64,000 bases of DNA from Spisula solida. Taxonomy: Eukaryota; Mollusca; Bivalvia; Venerida; Mactridae. Of this stretch, positions 11,792 through 64,000 are shown in pieces. The notes beneath the pieces were generated by a model, which saw only the letters and a program-made list of their open reading frames with translations, was not told the DNA's origin and made no database searches. The stretch spans positions 15,878,501-15,942,500 of the forward strand of contig OX365945.1 in NCBI GenBank assembly GCA_947247005.1. Direction: 5' to 3'. The position numbers and the translations under genes are program-made. Numbering within the stretch: the first letter of the stretch is position 1; each line of letters begins with the position of its first letter.

Positions 11792-13200
11792 CTGCATTCC
11801 AAAATATAAAAGCATTGAAATATGAGAACTGGACAGACTGTATGCTATACCCACTCACCTATTACCACATGCTGTCTTAATAAGACCCATTTCTTGTTTA
11901 CATGCCTGGGTATTCATATGCAAAGTGACATCCAGCAGATTATTGGTCAATTACCTATTTCATTGTACATTCAACCAATAGATCACTGTATGGCACTTTA
12001 CATATAAATGGCTACGTCACACGGAAATAAGTCTATAGGATCAATATGACTTTAAGGAATTAACCGCTTACCAGATGTTTACATATGTTAATAGAGAATT
12101 TAGATGACTAATAAATGGATTTATTTTGGTTGTAAAAACATTGGAAACATTGCACATGTTTGCATAATCTAATGGATTAGCGTGAAAACATTCGACAAAC
12201 AATGAGGAGAGTTTTCTCTATACTTATTTTTATTACTAGCATATGGTCAGATAATGAGGAATCAATAAGAAGAAATGGTAGTTGAATGGTCAATTCAGTA
12301 ACAGCAAGCTGGATGCTGCATGTATCATGTCATACTCAGAATGGTTAGTTATTTGACAATATAATATAATCATTTAACCTAGAGGTAAGCAGCTAAATAA
12401 TGATCCATGTTCGATGTTTTACTCCTAAGATAGTTAGTTTGAATTCTACCAATGGTTTGGGAATAAATAATGTACAAATTCAAATCAATCTGAAAGACCA
12501 TAAGTGAACAAGAACGCTATATAACAAAACCTACAGGTAAAAACAATCAATCTTATATCCCATCATACTATTATCCTAAGTCTAGTAAATATCTATTTGA
12601 AATTTATAAATATATAAATCTGGTATATTTATTTGTACATGAAAACAAACTCTTTCCTTAGATATTAAAACAATTATTAAGGGTTTACTTTGTAACTATT
12701 TTATGGATTGGACTCGTTTGGAACAGGAATTATGTTCTCTACCCTGGCCTTAACCTGTATTTAGAATATAAATTATATAAATAATATCTATCTAGAAACA
12801 AGATAATAAACCAATTGTAGATATATTATCACCTTACCCTACCATAACCTACCACATACATTTATTTACTTGTATTGTTTGTAGACCCTGGCCAGGTCAG
12901 TTCATGGCCACTTCTCCATATTGAAGGTTAAACATTTAAAAACATCGGCCAATATAAATTAATTTCCATAACTATAACATGATCCAATTTGTTCTTAAAA
13001 GAGAAAGATTTTTTTCAGAAACCTTTAATGTTTTGTGTACATTGTATATAATATGATGTTTTCAATTTTGACCAATTTCCCTCCATGACTTGCAACATTT
13101 TATAATTTTCACAGCAAGTTTCCCACCACCAAATCAAACACCTTATATCACAGATGAGAAACTGCTATACTAGAAGAGTTTTTCACACAAAACCATTATG

Positions 13201-13869
13201 ACTCCCACAAAGAGCCATAACTCTAGTCTGTGATATATTTTATAATTTGTCCGACCATGATAAACTGGTCGTAATATTTACTCACCCAGATTTGATTCGT
13301 TTAAGTGCCAAAACCTGCTGTTATATTTTAAATCGTAGAAATTCTTTTATATGTAGATAGTATGATTTTAGCATGCTTACTGTATTTATTTCCTGTTACA
13401 CATCTGTCATGTGTAACCCTTTTATGATTTATATGTTTTAACGTGTTATTTTTATTACATATACTATATTACTACATTTTTAATAATAATTAATATATTA
13501 AAAATATGTGTATACATGTATATAAGTGCCTTTTTAAATTGCAATACTGTCGTGAATGTTAATAGTCTCTTATAACTCTATATAAGAATGGTCACATAAT
13601 AATGTTTATGATATTTAATATGATTGTAACTGTATTTATGTGAATGAGACTAAAATAAAGAATATATATATAATAGCAAAAATCATGAGACCTTAAATTC
13701 CTGACAATATGCTCAACAAGGCTTGGTACTAAGTATTCATGTGGGGTTTCAATGAAATCCAACCATTGGTTAAGGAAAAGCAGCACGGACAAACTTTGTG
13801 ACATCCATCCAGACAGACAGACATCCATCACATAATCAATAAGCCTCCCTTACTATATGTGGGAGACAT
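13201..13869 (+). repeat. R1 dispersed repeat, copy 2 (long)
   Basis: It starts CTCCCACAAAGAGCCATAAC and ends ATGTGGGAGACATAAC. The interior has GGTACTAAGTATTCATGTGG and ACTTTGTGACATCCATCCAG. About 300 bp of AT-rich sequence in the middle may be a secondary insertion. Confidence 0.5.
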
Positions 13870-14189
13870 AACAAAACAAACAGCTATAATTGTTTGTATT
13901 CTTATTTTCTATGAGAATCCATGAGAATCCATGAGGCACTTATTGCCATTTTTCACTTATTGACATTTTTCTATTTTTGCAACAAAAAAATATGCATTTT
14001 TACTTCATCAACATTTAACTCGCTGATAATCTAGGAATTAATATATTATGGCCTAACATAGGAAACAGTGTCAGCATATCAACATTATTTATATAATGAA
14101 CTGATAATATAAGCTATCAAACCAATGGTTCATGGCTACAAAAGTTCCGCCAGAATGATTGTTACGCTCGGAATGCAGACCATTATAAC

Positions 14190-14471
14190 AAGACTGCGTT
14201 CAATAAACGCTTATGCCCCCTGTGGAAGCCTTGTCCATAAATAAGTCTAAGTCCAAAATTAGGTCAAGGTGAAGGTCAAAATGGGGTTAGGTGATACTGG
14301 CGTGTGGAGAGTGTTCATACACAACATCCATGCAAGTATGAAAGCTTTGTAGCAAGCCATATTAATGCTAGAAGAAACGGTCAATTTGGGTTAACCAGGA
14401 CGGACGAACAGACGAACGGACGGACAGGTGAATCACTATATGCCTCCCCATCTATCGATAGGGGGGCATAA
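14190..14471 (+). repeat. TTATGCCCC-type dispersed repeat, long copy
   Basis: TTATGCCCCC at 14211 and the inverted GGGGGGCATAA at its end. It contains ACGGACGGACAGGTGAATCA and GGAAGCCTTGTCCATAAA. A short relative is at 47704-47811. Confidence 0.65.
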
Positions 14472-14560
14472 TAACAGAAATAGTAACTGATGTCATAAAA
14501 ACTGTCTACAAAGTATAATATTACATCATCCCAACAAGCTATTACTTATTCATGTACATA

Positions 14561-14754
14561 CAGTGCAACCTCTCCAGAGCGGCCCTCCATATAGCAACAA
14601 CCTCTCTTACGTAACATAATCATTTTGTTCCAAAAGTAACCATTTACTATAAATTTTTCCTCTCTCCAAATCAACAACCTCTGTCCAACAACACAACTTT
14701 ATGTTTCCCAAAGGGTCTTGCTTTAGAAAGGTTGTTTTAGAGATGGTTGTACTG
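14561..14754. mobile_element. pogo/Tigger-like MITE 1
   Basis: CAGTGCAACCTCTCC at one end and the inverted AGAGATGGTTGTACTG at the other, with TA on each side (14559-14560, 14755-14756). CAGTnnAACCTC is typical of pogo-type ends. It is non-coding, 194 bp, in the intron between LRP11-like exons 4 and 5. Confidence 0.72.
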
Positions 14755-14857
14755 TATGGTATTCTAGATTTAAACAAACATCAGGGTTATTAACACTGTT
14801 AGTATCTGTTTACTATGGAATTAGAGAGGAAATCAATAAGAAAAGCTGATAGTTTAC

Positions 14858-15013
14858 CTTGTTTAGTTTTATCCCGGCAGTTGTTCTCATCTGATGCATC
14901 CATACAATCAGGATTACCGTCACAAACAAGCTGTGTAGGTATACACTCTCTGGCATTCTCGGAGTAATACGAGTAATTCTCACATTCATACTCATCCCTT
15001 CTACAGTGCTTTC
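14858..15013 (-). CDS. LRP11: LRP11-like exon 4: LDL-receptor class A domain
   Basis: A 156-bp phase 1-1 exon between the acceptor TGACAG and the donor GTAAAC. It encodes one LDLa repeat with six cysteines (CRRDEYEC, CIPTQLVC, CMDASDENNC) and the calcium-binding acidic box D-C-M-D-A-S-D-E. LDLa domains bind ligands in a calcium-dependent way. This is the most clearly recognisable domain of the gene. Confidence 0.93.
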
Positions 15014-15164
15014 CTGTCATCAAATAAATATGCACCAACATGTCAAGTACTTGAACACTTATTGAAGAACAAAATGAGAATCTTTACTTTGTAACATAAA
15101 ATGACAACATGCAGTAATCAATGATATTTTAAACATTTTGATTGGGGTTAAGTGCAGTCTCATG

Positions 15165-15340
15165 ACTTCTCTAGCCAGATCGAAGTCTAGTGCTCTACTG
15201 ACTGAGTGTGCTAGCCAGGCGGATGGCCAATACAAGCTCCAAGCTCTCTTCAGACGGTCCTAGCCAGGCAGATGGCCAACACAAGCTCAAGCTCTCTACA
15301 GATTATGCTAGCGAGACGGACAGTCTAGCACTCTACTTAC
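15165..15340 (+). repeat. About 49-bp degenerate tandem repeat
   Basis: GCTAGCCAGGCGGATGGCCA and CTAGCCAGGCAGATGGCCAA begin successive units; flanking units are more diverged. It sits between LRP11-like exons 3 and 4. Confidence 0.65.
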
Positions 15341-15475
15341 TGATATACTAGCAGAGGGGATTGACTTGTATGTTAGCAATATTATAAATCAAAGTGGTAA
15401 TTCAAAAGTTTTATGAGACCAATATGAACTATTTTTCTAAATGATCAATACAAGAAAAGAATTAAAGCAACATAC

Positions 15476-15589
15476 TACATGTTCCATTCTTTTCATGATA
15501 ACCAACACTACATCGACAAGTTTGCATCAGACATACAGCATGTGGATCCTCACAATTTGAACCATACCTTGGACAAGATTTACCCAAAC
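15476..15589 (-). CDS. LRP11: LRP11-like exon 3: EGF-like module
   Basis: A 114-bp symmetric (phase 1-1) exon after the acceptor TGATTTCAG. It encodes GLGKSCPRYGSNCEDPHAVC and continues with QTCRCSVGYHEKNGTC. The six cysteines in C-x6-C-x6-C-x4-C-x-C-x8-C spacing resemble an EGF-like or EB-type module. The donor is GTATGT. Phase 1-1 exons are typical of shuffled extracellular modules. Confidence 0.82.
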
Positions 15590-15644
15590 CTGAAATCAGA
15601 AATATTGATACATTGTATACAGTGATGAAAGAATACTAAGCTCA

Positions 15645-15775
15645 TTAACAGCCTGGAGACTCAGACAGTAAGCTTAGTTAGAACGGTAAGCCTGGAGACT
15701 CAGACGGTAAGCTTAGTCAAGACGGTAATTTAGCAGCCTGCTGGTTAGAACGCTAAGTTGTTTAGCAGCCCAGTG
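15645..15775 (+). repeat. About 41-bp tandem repeat upstream of exon 3
   Basis: AGCCTGGAGACTCAGACAGT and AGCCTGGAGACTCAGACGGT units are followed by degraded ones (AGCAGCCTGCTGG, AGCAGCCCAGTGG). Confidence 0.6.
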
Positions 15776-15990
15776 GTTCACACACTAGATTTTCTTTTTG
15801 TTAATTTATACTGACTTTTTTAGGTTGATTGTGAAACAAATTCTTATAACATACTGTTATTACTCTCTACACCTCAATTATGATGTAATGTATCACCATG
15901 AGGGTATGAGAGAGAGAAGCCAGCTTTCCCTTATATAATGAGCATGTACAAAATGTAGCAAGGAAATTACTGGTAACATATTTATTTTGT

Positions 15991-16074
15991 CTTTGGTACG
16001 ACGCGGCCTGGGATCGAACCCGGGACCCCCACACTGGAAGTAGACGCTCTACCACTGCTGTTCTGTGACATTGC
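15991..16074 (-). mobile_element. tRNA-Gly-like SINE head, family S3
   Basis: The minus strand reads AGCAGTGGTAGAGCGTC (A box), a CTTCCAG loop like a Gly TCC anticodon, and GGGTTCGATCCC (B box). The ends do not form a good acceptor stem, so this is probably a SINE head or tRNA relic. Confidence 0.55.
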
Positions 16075-16346
16075 ATTGCAAGTTTACCTTAAATGACATG
16101 TTTTGGCCTAGAATGTAGAAAATGACTTTGTGAAGATTTAAAATGAGATCATTTATGACATCAACCCAGATAAGTTGACAATAAATCATGGAAAAATATG
16201 GAAATAAATGCATCAACTACTGTAATCTGTGATAAGACAAAGTTATTGCATTCTATACACCAATAACCTAAATTCCTGAAGTGTGGTGATCATACAGCAA
16301 GTACACTTAAATACTGTGTCACATTAACAGAGGGGACATACAGGGG

Positions 16347-16486
16347 GTGCCTCCGTAGCTCAGTGGTTAGAGAGCTTGTCGTCTAATCTGGTAACCCGGG
16401 TTCAAATACGGGTGGTGGCACTCAAATGCTTGCCATATTTCAGCAGAAAACTGACTGGCAAATAAAGGCTATGCTGGGCGTCTTTT
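16347..16486 (+). mobile_element. tRNA-derived SINE, family S1, copy 1
   Basis: The head is tRNA-like, with A box TAGCTCAGTGG at 16356-16366, B box GGTTCAAATAC at 16399-16409 and near-complementary ends (GCCTCCG with TGGTGGC). A non-tRNA tail with CATATTTCAGCAGAAA and GGCAAATAAAGGCTATGCTG follows, shared with the copy at 45552-45694. Because the tail is shared and the anticodon arm is poor, I call it a SINE and not a tRNA gene. Confidence 0.75.
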
Positions 16487-17330
16487 TAAAGGGGTTCTAC
16501 TGAGGAGAAATGCCAAATCCTGATGAAAATAAGGAGCAAATCTGTATCGGGTGCCATTAGAGCAAATCCCTATACCAAAACTTAGTTCCAAATGGTTTTC
16601 AATTATTCAATTCAGCCTATGAAATTTAAAATGACCATAACTTTGTCAAAACTTTGAATTTTATAATATAAAAACTTTTATTTTCTGTAGTAAAGTTCAT
16701 TCTTTTACAGCACGCAAATCCCGATTTCCAGAATTTAGATTTTGCTTTGTCAATCCATCTTTCTGTCCATATGGAGCCATGTCTCAGAAATAGTTTGGAC
16801 AATTTAGGACAATTGCTAACTAGTATGAAGGACATGCTTTCCATTAAGTTTACTGCTGATTGATACATAATAATCACATTTATTGCTTTTTTAAAATGAT
16901 TAAAAAAAAATTGAACTTTTAAACTGGTGACGCGTCACTTGTACCTATAAATTATCCTAAAAAAGGTTCATAAAAGTTTATAGCAATATAACAAGGTACA
17001 TTTTTTGTAATTTTAGTTTGTTTTGTACATGTCTAGCTGTGCATGAATGTTTTACGATTTGCTTATGACCAGCTACAGCAGAATATATTAAACTATGAAA
17101 ATTGGGCTTTTTAAACTTAAAAAATTTATGATTTTTTCTCTGATTCATAGAAGTGCATAAACAGCAATGGTAGCTTCCCTGCAAAAATGAGTTTACGTTT
17201 TATAATTGTACAGGAATTGTTCTATAACAGCATTAACAAAAGAAACAGATTTTGCCTGCTGGCATAGTTTTTTATCCTATTTGACCCAATATTGACATTG
17301 GCATATTTTAGACTCAAGACATTGTGACCA

Positions 17331-17417
17331 GCCCTGCGTTCAAAGAAAAATAACGTGACGCACATTTCGTACCTGGTACGAAACGTGCGTCACGTTATTT
17401 TTCCTTGAACACAGGGC
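17331..17417. repeat. 87-bp near-perfect palindrome
   Basis: GCCCTGCGTTCAAAG and AATAACGTGACGCAC are mirrored by GTGCGTCACGTTATT and CTTGAACACAGGGC, around TACCTGGTA. Only a few mismatches. Confidence 0.8.
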
Positions 17418-19690
17418 AGGCTACATAACGTTAACTTCAAAATTGTGCCCTTTAGTGTTTTCCTGACCTACCATAGTTTTGTATTCTCTGCCTGACACAA
17501 GTATCAAACATAGACTGGATTGCACAGCTGAGGCAAAGTTGAGACAAGTTCCATAGAGGTTTTAAAAGTAAAACTATGACCTCTATAGAGGGGTTGGCCC
17601 AGTTGGGTTTACTACGCTGCTGAACTTGTTGTTTGTTTAGATCTCCTTATTGACTTATCTAGAATACTCCAGGTTGTTTTTATCATCCACTTGTCATTGT
17701 CAAGATTACATTTGTACCATACAGTTGACAATATTTCAGATTTCATAAGCAATCAAAATTCCTTGTTTGTTAAACAGGTAAATTCGCTCATGTCAATATG
17801 CATAATGGAAAAGTCATAGACTGACTTAATTGTTGCATTGATGATAGAAATATCAATTATGAATATGTCACTACGATCAAAATAGTTTTCAAATTTTAAA
17901 TTATTTTTCATGCACGGATAATTTTTGACACAAGCCATTTTAACCTTGTTCCTTTGAAGTTTAATATGAACTAAGGCACAGCCTATTTTAGCGAATTTTA
18001 TCTTAAATATTAAATTCTTCATTTTGATCATTTTGATAAATTTTCGTAGCTACATGTCAGTTAGTTCTGGATCCAGGATACCTTTTAATGAAATAGAATA
18101 ATCATCGTCAAAGACCTTGGACTACATGCCAGTATTGAAACACAGCAGTAGACACTTGTCAGAAGTCCTTTATTATTAGTAACATGATCATCCAGTACAG
18201 AATGATTGTTGATCATATGATTCATAAATGTACAGTCAGTAGAAAATTAGTGACATTTTTGGGTACGAAGTAACGAAGGACGAAACGAACGATACGAACC
18301 TGCTTTCGTTTCACTGTATTACTATAATAATACGACTTTCCTTGTTTAGAACAAGTACTTTCATGGCGTAATCAGTTGATCAATAACTGATTCTATGTAG
18401 GCTATCATATTCTGTGTTTTCTCTGTTTTCGAAGCGTTCCAAGATGGCGGTCGATCAAAGTGCTATACGAAGCAACAGAGTATTTATCTCCCTTATTAAA
18501 GTGTGTTATATATGGGCCTACTAGAGTTTTTGGAATATTTTTAAACATCATTAAAATATAAAAGAAAATTTATGACCTACAGAATAACGCATTTTAGGTA
18601 ACTTTTGTTACTCTATTGGCGGCCATTTTTCCGTATCTTTCTGTCACTTCGAGACTATAACACAAATTTTCAGATCCATTAGTGAATACCACGTGACACG
18701 TTGACTTAAAGCGAAATTTATTCGGTCGCTCCGCGCCCGAAAATTCGCTATTAAATTTACTAACTGGCTATCACACGAGATCAATGTGGCTATCATATTA
18801 ATAATTATAATCATGATAGTTAGGTGAGTTCATACACCCCTATAAGATATGTCTACTACTCATCATCTTTATCAGTCTTGTCAAAAATAATTCAAATATT
18901 GTAGACTTTGAAACAAGCTATTAACTCACTAGTTTACTAAATGTGAGTTTCATTAATATGTAAGGGAACATTTGATACAATTATCATCATATACAGATAA
19001 ATGACTCTACATTCCAGACCAGACTAGATATATGAAGGCAACATCAGCATTCACTGTAATTATCATCATCACTAAACAGGCACACCAACATCACTTAGAT
19101 TATTAACAACATTATTCATATTATAGTCCCAAGCCTCCATGTTATATGGAACTCAGCAAATTAAGTTTTTACAATGTTTTCACAGTTAACTACTAGAAAA
19201 GTGTGCTACTGTCCAATTACGATATTGTGAGAGTGTCGTTTATGTGTACACAAATTATTACAAAGTCAACCATTGTCTGAATATAGTGTTTTAGTTTAGC
19301 ATTGAAATTATAGATGTACGATAAGCCTTTATAATTGGTTTTACACCCAAATAGTGGACTTGACCACTGAATTTTTATATCTTTAGTGCACAGCTGTTTC
19401 TGTTAAGTGCTGCCTTCCCTGTCCGATTTTTCATTATCAATTTGTCTAGATCAATACACAAAGTTTGGTTGTTGTAGAGAGGTTGTCGCTATGGAAGCGT
19501 AAAACTAATATGTTCACTTTTAAGGGCCTTAATCATTTATATTCAGCGGAACAAGTGACTATCATTTTAAAATGACCAGTACCGGTACAAACCCTGTAAA
19601 TAGGACAGTCACACACATGTTGCATTTAGACGTTCCATTCACACTTAACTGGGCAATATCTTCAACATAAGTCTAACTTTGATATAGTAT

Positions 19691-19883
19691 GGAGAATTTG
19701 ACATGACTCTTGACCTTCTTTAGCATATTAATTTAACAGCTATATTTATAACCCCTGAAGCCCCTGAAGGTGTAATACCAATATAAAGGACCGATATTGC
19801 ACAATTTGCTTGCGGGAATTGGTATATTCAAAGCATGTACCAAGTATATTCATGCATAAAGGCCAGGATCACGTCAAATTCTT
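19691..19883. mobile_element. MITE family M3, copy 1
   Basis: The ends AGAATTTGAC and GTCAAATTCT are inverted. The interior is shared with 29549-29786 (TTTAACAGCT, TATTTATAA, AAAGGACC, ATATTGCAC, TTCATGCATAAAGG). Confidence 0.65.
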
Positions 19884-19993
19884 CAGAGTATACCTAATAT
19901 TGAAAGGAAAAGCTCTTTAGAACAATTATGGTATCAGCTTAGTTTAGTCAACGACAGTAATCTAGGTGTAAAACAAGGAATATAATCCAGCCA

Positions 19994-20048
19994 GTTATTT
20001 ATATAGACTTAGCAGTAAGAATCTTACTGCTAAGTCTATATAAATAAC
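19994..20048. repeat. 55-bp perfect hairpin
   Basis: Two 27-bp arms are exact reverse complements separated by one base. The arm starts GTTATTTATATAGACTTAGC and ends AGTAAGA. It lies in the LRP11-like exon 2-3 intron. Confidence 0.9.
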
Positions 20049-20662
20049 TATGATTAACACACAGTAGTCGTAACTTATCAACAAATAATTTTCTTTCATC
20101 TAGCCACATCTTATCAAAACTACACAAAACAGAGCAAATTTTATATGATAACAAATCAGTAATAAAATTGTGTCACAGCTTGTGATAGGTGTGTACATCT
20201 CTAATCGTGTGCCATATTAACCGCTGAGAAGGTATGTATTTAACAGGAATTAAACCTGTAACTCAGCATAGTTCGATTAAACTAGAATAAACAAACCAGT
20301 TTTAAATAACCCTGAATGAATTGGCATTCTTATAACCAAACACTGTGACAAGTTGGACGAGTGTTATATTTATTTTACTGCGGGAGATGCTTTATGAACT
20401 ATACAATATAAAAAAGGAAATACAGAATATGTGGTAAAATATAAAATGTAATTCATGTGGTAGTGATCGGTGAAATGGAAATGCATAGTTAAATAGCAAA
20501 ACTATCTATGAGTATAAGTTTATATATGTGTGATTGTGTTTGGGATATATTTGACTATAAGTTCTTATATATGTATTTGTATTGAGGCATACATTTGACT
20601 ATCAGACTATAGCAAGAGAGGAGAAACACACAAACAGACCAGGGGAAGGACAACCATTCAAC

Positions 20663-61473
<40,811 letters not shown>

Positions 61474-61609
61474 GTAAGTAATAATTGCTGGAAGACAACA
61501 AATAACTTTTTACTTTCTTATTACTAGATGTTCTGGTAGTTGTGTATGTTAGCAGTGTAGTAATATGGTAGTTTACAGGATAGCTTCGTATTTGGAGTTG
61601 TGTCCTGGT

Positions 61610-61925
61610 GATATGTAGTGTACTTGGAGAAGTGTATTCGGAGAAGTGTACTTGGAGTAGTGTATTCGGAGTAGTGTACTAGGAGTAGTGTACTAGGAGT
61701 AGTGTATTCGGAGTAGTGTACTAGGAGGTGTGTGTTCGGAGTAGTGTACTAGGAGTAGTGTATACGGAGTAGTGTGCTAGGAGGTGTGTGTTCGGAGTAG
61801 TGTACTAGGAGTAGTGTATTCAGCGTAGTGTACTTGGAGTAGTGTATTCAGAGTAGTGTACTTGGAGTAGTGTATTCAGAGTAGTGTACTTTGAGTAGTG
61901 TATTCAGAGTAGTGTACTAGGAGGC
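61610..61925 (+). repeat. About 15-bp tandem repeat (GGAGTAGTGTA...)
   Basis: GGAGTAGTGTATTCGGAGTA and GTGTACTAGGAG words alternate through the stretch, forming 15/30-bp periods. Confidence 0.8.
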
Positions 61926-61965
61926 CTGTACAGGGAATTTGGAACTGTGGGTGTAGTGTACTCAT

Positions 61966-62245
61966 AGAAGTGTTATGGGAGTTGTGTACTGGGAGTTGTG
62001 TACTCATAGAAGTGTTATGGGAGTTGTGTACTGGGAGTTGTGTACTCATAGAAGTGTTATGGGAGTTGTGTACTGGGAGTTGTGTACTCATATAAGTGTT
62101 ATGGGAGTTGTGTACTGGGAGTTGTGTACTCATATAAGTGTTATGGGAGTTGTGTACTGGGAGTTGTGTACTCATAGAAGTGTTATGGGAGTTGTGTACT
62201 GGGAGTTGTGTACTCATAGAAGTGTTATGGGAGTTGTGTACTCGG
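61966..62245 (+). repeat. 42-bp tandem repeat, about 6.5 copies
   Basis: GTGTTATGGGAGTTGTGTAC plus TGGGAGTTGTGTACTCATAG repeats every 42 bp with few changes. It shares GAG-TGTGTAC words with the preceding 15-bp array and likely grew from it. Confidence 0.92.
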
Positions 62246-63422
62246 AGTATCTGTTGTGTACTCAGAGTAGTGCACAGTGAGATTGGGTCCTGCTTAGAGT
62301 AGTTTACTTAAACTACCTTTGATTGGTTTCAGATGCCTTTCAACTTATGGATAAAACTTGTTTATCATATTTATACCATGTCCAGGTTTCTGTAATCTGG
62401 TGTTTGGAGTTAAGTTAAACACCAGAACAATTTCTATGAGTCATGGTTCAAATGTCTATAGATGTTCAGATAGGTTTGTTCATATCAAGGTTCATGTAAA
62501 ATACTATAAACTTTTATTAGACATACGGCAGAAACTCCTGTCTGGCAGTGTCTGCATGTAATCTGAACAACAGTAACTCAAATTATCGATAATAAGAAAG
62601 GTATCCACATGCTATATAGTAACAGTATCCCACCTACCGGGTAAGGGCTCATGTATGATATTTATAATATTTAAGTTCATACAAGTCGGCATTGAAGGCG
62701 GCAGTAATATGGGCAGTAATATCCGTCAACAATGTCTTAATTGATTTGATTACAATGTTTTCATGGGAGAGTCGTGATCATTTATTATTTTACACGTTTG
62801 AAAGTCTGTCCAAATGGTCCATGTCTCTATCTGCTTGACCATATGTCAAAACTTGAAGCTTAAATGTTATTTACAAACTATTCAAGTAAAGTCAATGCAC
62901 TGAGTAATTTATTCCCTTATCTTATATATTTCTATGTATAACAGCCTGTCATAATATATAAAAATTGCTCTAATCTTGAAAATCTGTCTGTTTTTCATTT
63001 TACTGATAAACAATGTGGTTACCTGGTTATGAGGAAAATTTACGCTAGAAGTAATACTTAGACAAATATTGTGCTACCCGAAATATCCCTAAAGGATCTA
63101 GTCTGTCATCACCACACCTATATGATTGTATTGTGTGGATTCTTGTTATACTGGGCTGTCTACTTACATTTATAATTGCTAATTGTTAAAGCCAGATGTA
63201 GTTGGTTATTAAATTTGGAGGACCTCTGTCAACCTTTTGCCTCACATGTATCTATAAGACTATCGAAAGCTATTGCAATGAAACTTTGTAGAAATATGTT
63301 TCTGTATGTATATAATGTTGTATAAGGTCATGACGTCCATTTCATTGGACTGGTATGGGCTGGTGATAAACTAATGATATTCCCTTACATGGCATCTCTG
63401 TATGAACACAAACTTACATATT

Positions 63423-63499
63423 TTCCTTTTGGCGCAACAAGGTTGTATTTATCAGTATACAAGTGAGATACGTACAACCTTGTTGCGCCAAAGAGACCT
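63423..63499. repeat. GGCGCAAC foldback, copy 2
   Basis: TTTGGCGCAACAAGGTTGTA and the exact mirror TACAACCTTGTTGCGCCAAA enclose about 33 bp. A second member of the 55634 family. Confidence 0.72.
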
Positions 63500-64000
63500 A
63501 TTTCTCTCAATCACACTCACTACAGGGACGGGTTGTTACGTAGAGATACTTCCCATCTTCTTATTGTAAACATTCTGTTTACAATATTCAGGTTATAGAG
63601 ACAGTACAGAATACGTCATTACATGTCCATGTGTACCCATCATCTTTGTCTTATAAGTTGAAAATATTACACACCATTTCTTGCACTTTTCAGTCACTTC
63701 CGGTGGCTTAAAGTTAAGACAACATTTTATTTGGTTGCTGGGCAATTTTTTTGTGTTAATCAGTGCAAGTAAATAATTCCTTAGTTACTTGACAAATTTT
63801 GTTTGTAATTAATGTCCATTATTTGCTAAATATGTCATGTCCTCTACTATCAAGCTTGTGTAAACAGGAAAGTGTATATTTAGGGAGATCCATTATGTCA
63901 TGAGATCCTCCACTATACCTTTCATCTATGACTTCTATCACACGTTCAGGTCAAACTTCCTTGTCAGTGTCCATCACTACCACACACTACTACACTCACT

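Larger units (their letters stand above)
61474..64000 (+). other. PPP1R14-like intron, continues past the window
   Basis: Two tandem arrays and one foldback; the rest is AT-rich. The family's C-terminal exon was not recognised. Confidence 0.6.

Noticed and set aside
16347..16423. A functional tRNA gene
   Set aside because: The A and B boxes are good, but the acceptor stem has a mismatch, the anticodon arm is poor and the same non-tRNA tail follows a second copy at 45552. This is a SINE.
61876..62280. Frames of 101 and 113 codons
   Set aside because: Products of the 42-bp tandem array.
62327..62388. Last exon of the PPP1R14-like gene (acceptor GGTTTCAG then ATGCCTTTC)
   Set aside because: The phase would fit and a stop follows after 20 codons, but the peptide does not resemble the family's C-terminal helix.

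Overview
This is an AT-rich eukaryotic nuclear window. It has long introns, GT-AG splice sites, many short transposon-derived repeats, tRNA-derived SINEs, minisatellites and almost no long ORFs. The repeat style (miniature inverted-repeat elements, foldbacks, Penelope-like hammerhead-type tails) and the two protein families suggest an invertebrate metazoan, most likely a marine mollusc such as a bivalve. Nothing in the window fixes the species.

Two multi-exon genes are supported. (1) On the minus strand, 23944 down to 6750, is an LRP11-like type I membrane protein. Its exons have compatible phases and sum to 3009 nt (1002 residues). The order is signal peptide, MANSC/MANEC domain, EGF-like module, LDL-receptor class A domain, a long low-complexity stalk, one transmembrane helix and a short tail ending in DYLINGMYL. 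An extra 57-bp phase-symmetric exon may also exist at 8654-8710. (2) On the plus strand is a PPP1R14-family (CPI-17/PHI-1-like) protein phosphatase 1 inhibitor. Its exons are at 25844-26204, 49217-49303 and 61432-61473, all phase-compatible, and the 3' end lies beyond the window. A small first exon with a strong-context ATG at 20663-20670 splices in frame to 25844. If it is real, the two genes interlock head to head: the start of the plus gene lies inside an intron of the minus gene.

Layout: 1-6749 is the region downstream of the LRP11-like gene (possible long 3' UTR, repeats, several MITEs). 6750-23944 is the LRP11-like gene, with SINEs, pogo-like MITEs, palindromes and a 21-bp satellite in its introns. 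23945-25843 is the divergent control region, with three RFX X-box motifs and a foldback carrying two copies of CACGTGCGCGCACGTG. 26205-49216 is the first large intron after the PPP1R14 exon at 25844 (about 23 kb), holding 27-bp and 50-bp minisatellites, a TTTA microsatellite, a mariner-type MITE, SINEs and a hammerhead-like insertion. 49304-61431 is the next intron (about 12 kb), with an inverted pair of 660-bp elements. 61474-64000 is intronic, with 15- and 42-bp tandem repeats.

The main unexplained structure is the mobile-element content: a five-copy TA-flanked MITE family with a head-to-head pair, a 104-bp hammerhead-core insertion with a 12-bp target duplication, a full-length SINE with an 11-bp duplication, and many foldbacks. 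I found no complete transposase or reverse transcriptase gene, no CRISPR array and no bacterial-type operon. All calls were made by eye. Family names rest on remembered family features and were not checked by any database search.
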